Source: Rhodococcus sp. WMMA185
GTDB taxonomy: Bacteria > Actinomycetota > Actinomycetes > Mycobacteriales > Mycobacteriaceae
NCBI RefSeq assembly: GCF_001767395.1
Contig: NZ_CP017014.1
Span: 992,001 to 1,056,000 of the forward strand
Length of the DNA: 64,000 bases
Reading direction: 5' to 3'
Part shown: piece by piece, positions 63,267-64,000 of the stretch
Layout of the letters: every line of letters begins with the position of its first letter
Numbering within the stretch: the stretch's first letter is position 1
Translations under genes and position numbers: made by a program
The notes under the pieces: model-generated
Database searches by the model: none
Seen by the model: only the letters and a program-made list of their open reading frames with translations
Told to the model about the DNA's origin: nothing

Positions 63267-64000
63267 GTGAGCACAGGCCAACCACCTCTTCACGTGTGCT
63301 CCACGTTCGGCCTCCGGGACGTCGAGCCCATTGCACTCGGTGCGGACTGGGACGGCGGGTGGCTCTGTGGAGACGTAGTCCTGTCGTCCGTCGCCGACCA
63401 CGCACGCGCGGCGTGGTCGGCCAAGGTTCGCGAGACCCTGGAGGTCGATGGGTTGCGGCTCGCCCGGCCAGTTCGTTCCACGGATGGCCGCTACGTTGTT
63501 TCGGGGTGGCGCGCCGACACATTCGTCGAGGGCACTCCGGAACCGCGGCACGACGAGGTCGTGTCGATGTCGGGTCGGCTCCACGCGGCCACCTCGAAGC
63601 TTGAACGTCCTCGCTTCCTGGCGCAACCGCCGCGGGCACCGGGGGAAGAGGTCGACGTGTTCGTGGCCGCGGACCGCGCAGCCTGGGAGAAGACCCCACT
63701 TCGTGGCATGACGGGCGCCGACCAATTCGAGCTGCCGTCGTCCGATGGGCGCAAGAGCCTCGAGCTGATCACCGGTCTCGCGACCCTGCGCAAATCTGTC
63801 ACCAGCCCAGACCAGTTGGTGCACGGCGACCTGTTCGGCACCGTTCTCTTCTCCGGTGCACTTGCGCCCGGCATCACCGACATCACTCCGTACTGGCGCC
63901 CGGCGCCGTGGGCCGCGGCGGTGGCCGTCGTGGACGCCATCTCATGGGGCGGCGCCGACGAAGCACTCATTTCGCGCTGGGACGATCTACCGGAGTGGCC
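63267..64000 (+). CDS. TIGR02569 family protein, 5' part
   Basis: 244 codons of a gene running off the window end. It matches the actinobacterial TIGR02569 family (Rv3205c position after moeZ): WDGGWLCGDVVLSSVAD, VSGWRADTFVEGTPEPRHDE and the kinase-like LVHGDLFGTVLF, which resembles the HxD loop of aminoglycoside phosphotransferases. No phosphotransferase activity is proven. GTG 63267 fits a leaderless start. Confidence 0.75.
   Translation, partial: MSTGQPPLHVCSTFGLRDVEPIALGADWDGGWLCGDVVLSSVADHARAAWSAKVRETLEVDGLRLARPVRSTDGRYVVSGWRADTFVEGTPEPRHDEVVSMSGRLHAATSKLERPRFLAQPPRAPGEEVDVFVAADRAAWEKTPLRGMTGADQFELPSSDGRKSLELITGLATLRKSVTSPDQLVHGDLFGTVLFSGALAPGITDITPYWRPAPWAAAVAVVDAISWGGADEALISRWDDLPEW

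Overview
The window reads as a chromosomal core segment of a mycolic-acid actinobacterium, most likely a Rhodococcus of the erythropolis group. The evidence is high GC, many GTG starts, mycolata marker genes (mtrAB-lpqB, WhiB-type regulators, F420 genes fbiA/fbiB, arabinogalactan linker genes rmlD-wbbL-manB, a wax ester synthase/DGAT homologue) and a compact alkB-rubredoxin-rubredoxin-TetR cluster. From memory of the M. tuberculosis map, the gene order follows roughly birA-Rv3278c-Rv3277-purK-purE and then the Rv3268 to Rv3205c interval. No alignment was run.

Layout. 1-7.0 kb: the 3' end of birA, a DUF308 membrane protein, a PH-domain membrane protein, an inserted two-component system, GtrA, purK-purE, a small HExxH protein and a TIGR03089 protein. 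7.0-20.1 kb: envelope sugar metabolism (LCP ligase, rmlD, wbbL, manB, pmmA, tobH, manA), interrupted by a fbiA-fbiB-NUDIX operon, whiB2 and two small conserved genes. 20.1-25.8 kb: an amino-acid permease, the alkB cluster and sahH. 25.8-35.5 kb: tmk, mtrA-mtrB-lpqB, a ComF-like gene, hpf and secA1. 35.5-42.1 kb: lipid metabolism (a WS/DGAT-like protein, a ferredoxin-type reductase and two tandem acyl desaturases). 42.1-48.5 kb: rsgA-aroA, an SRAP protein, a tnpB-only IS200/IS605-type insertion with a frameshifted tnpB, YbaK, sigH-rshA and a 24-codon gene for ribosomal protein bL37. 48.6-64 kb: a biotinyl-domain protein, a PdtaS-like kinase, whiB1, a lipid kinase, ParA, a DEAD-box helicase, a ferritin-like protein, a TetR regulator, a DUF3152 putative protease, moeZ and the 5' part of a TIGR02569 gene.

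How the genes work together. Many genes serve the cell envelope: rhamnose and mannose donors, LCP attachment, MtrAB control and SecA1 export. Lipid and alkane genes cluster with candidate operators. Stress control comes from SigH/RshA, WhiB1, WhiB2 and PdtaS.

What stands out beyond the core genes: (i) a tnpB element whose reading frame is broken by one extra G, whose right end still folds into two strong hairpins, and whose terminal hairpin supplies the stop codon of the neighbouring ybaK gene; (ii) a 24-bp operator-like palindrome before the second desaturase, with a related half-conserved copy before the reductase; (iii) about ten short tandem duplications in protein tails, across stop codons and in leaders; (iv) about a dozen TANNNT-N6-9-RTG arrangements that indicate leaderless transcripts and fix several start codons; (v) a WS/DGAT-like enzyme lacking the second histidine of HHxxxDG. 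No rRNA, tRNA or CRISPR array was seen.
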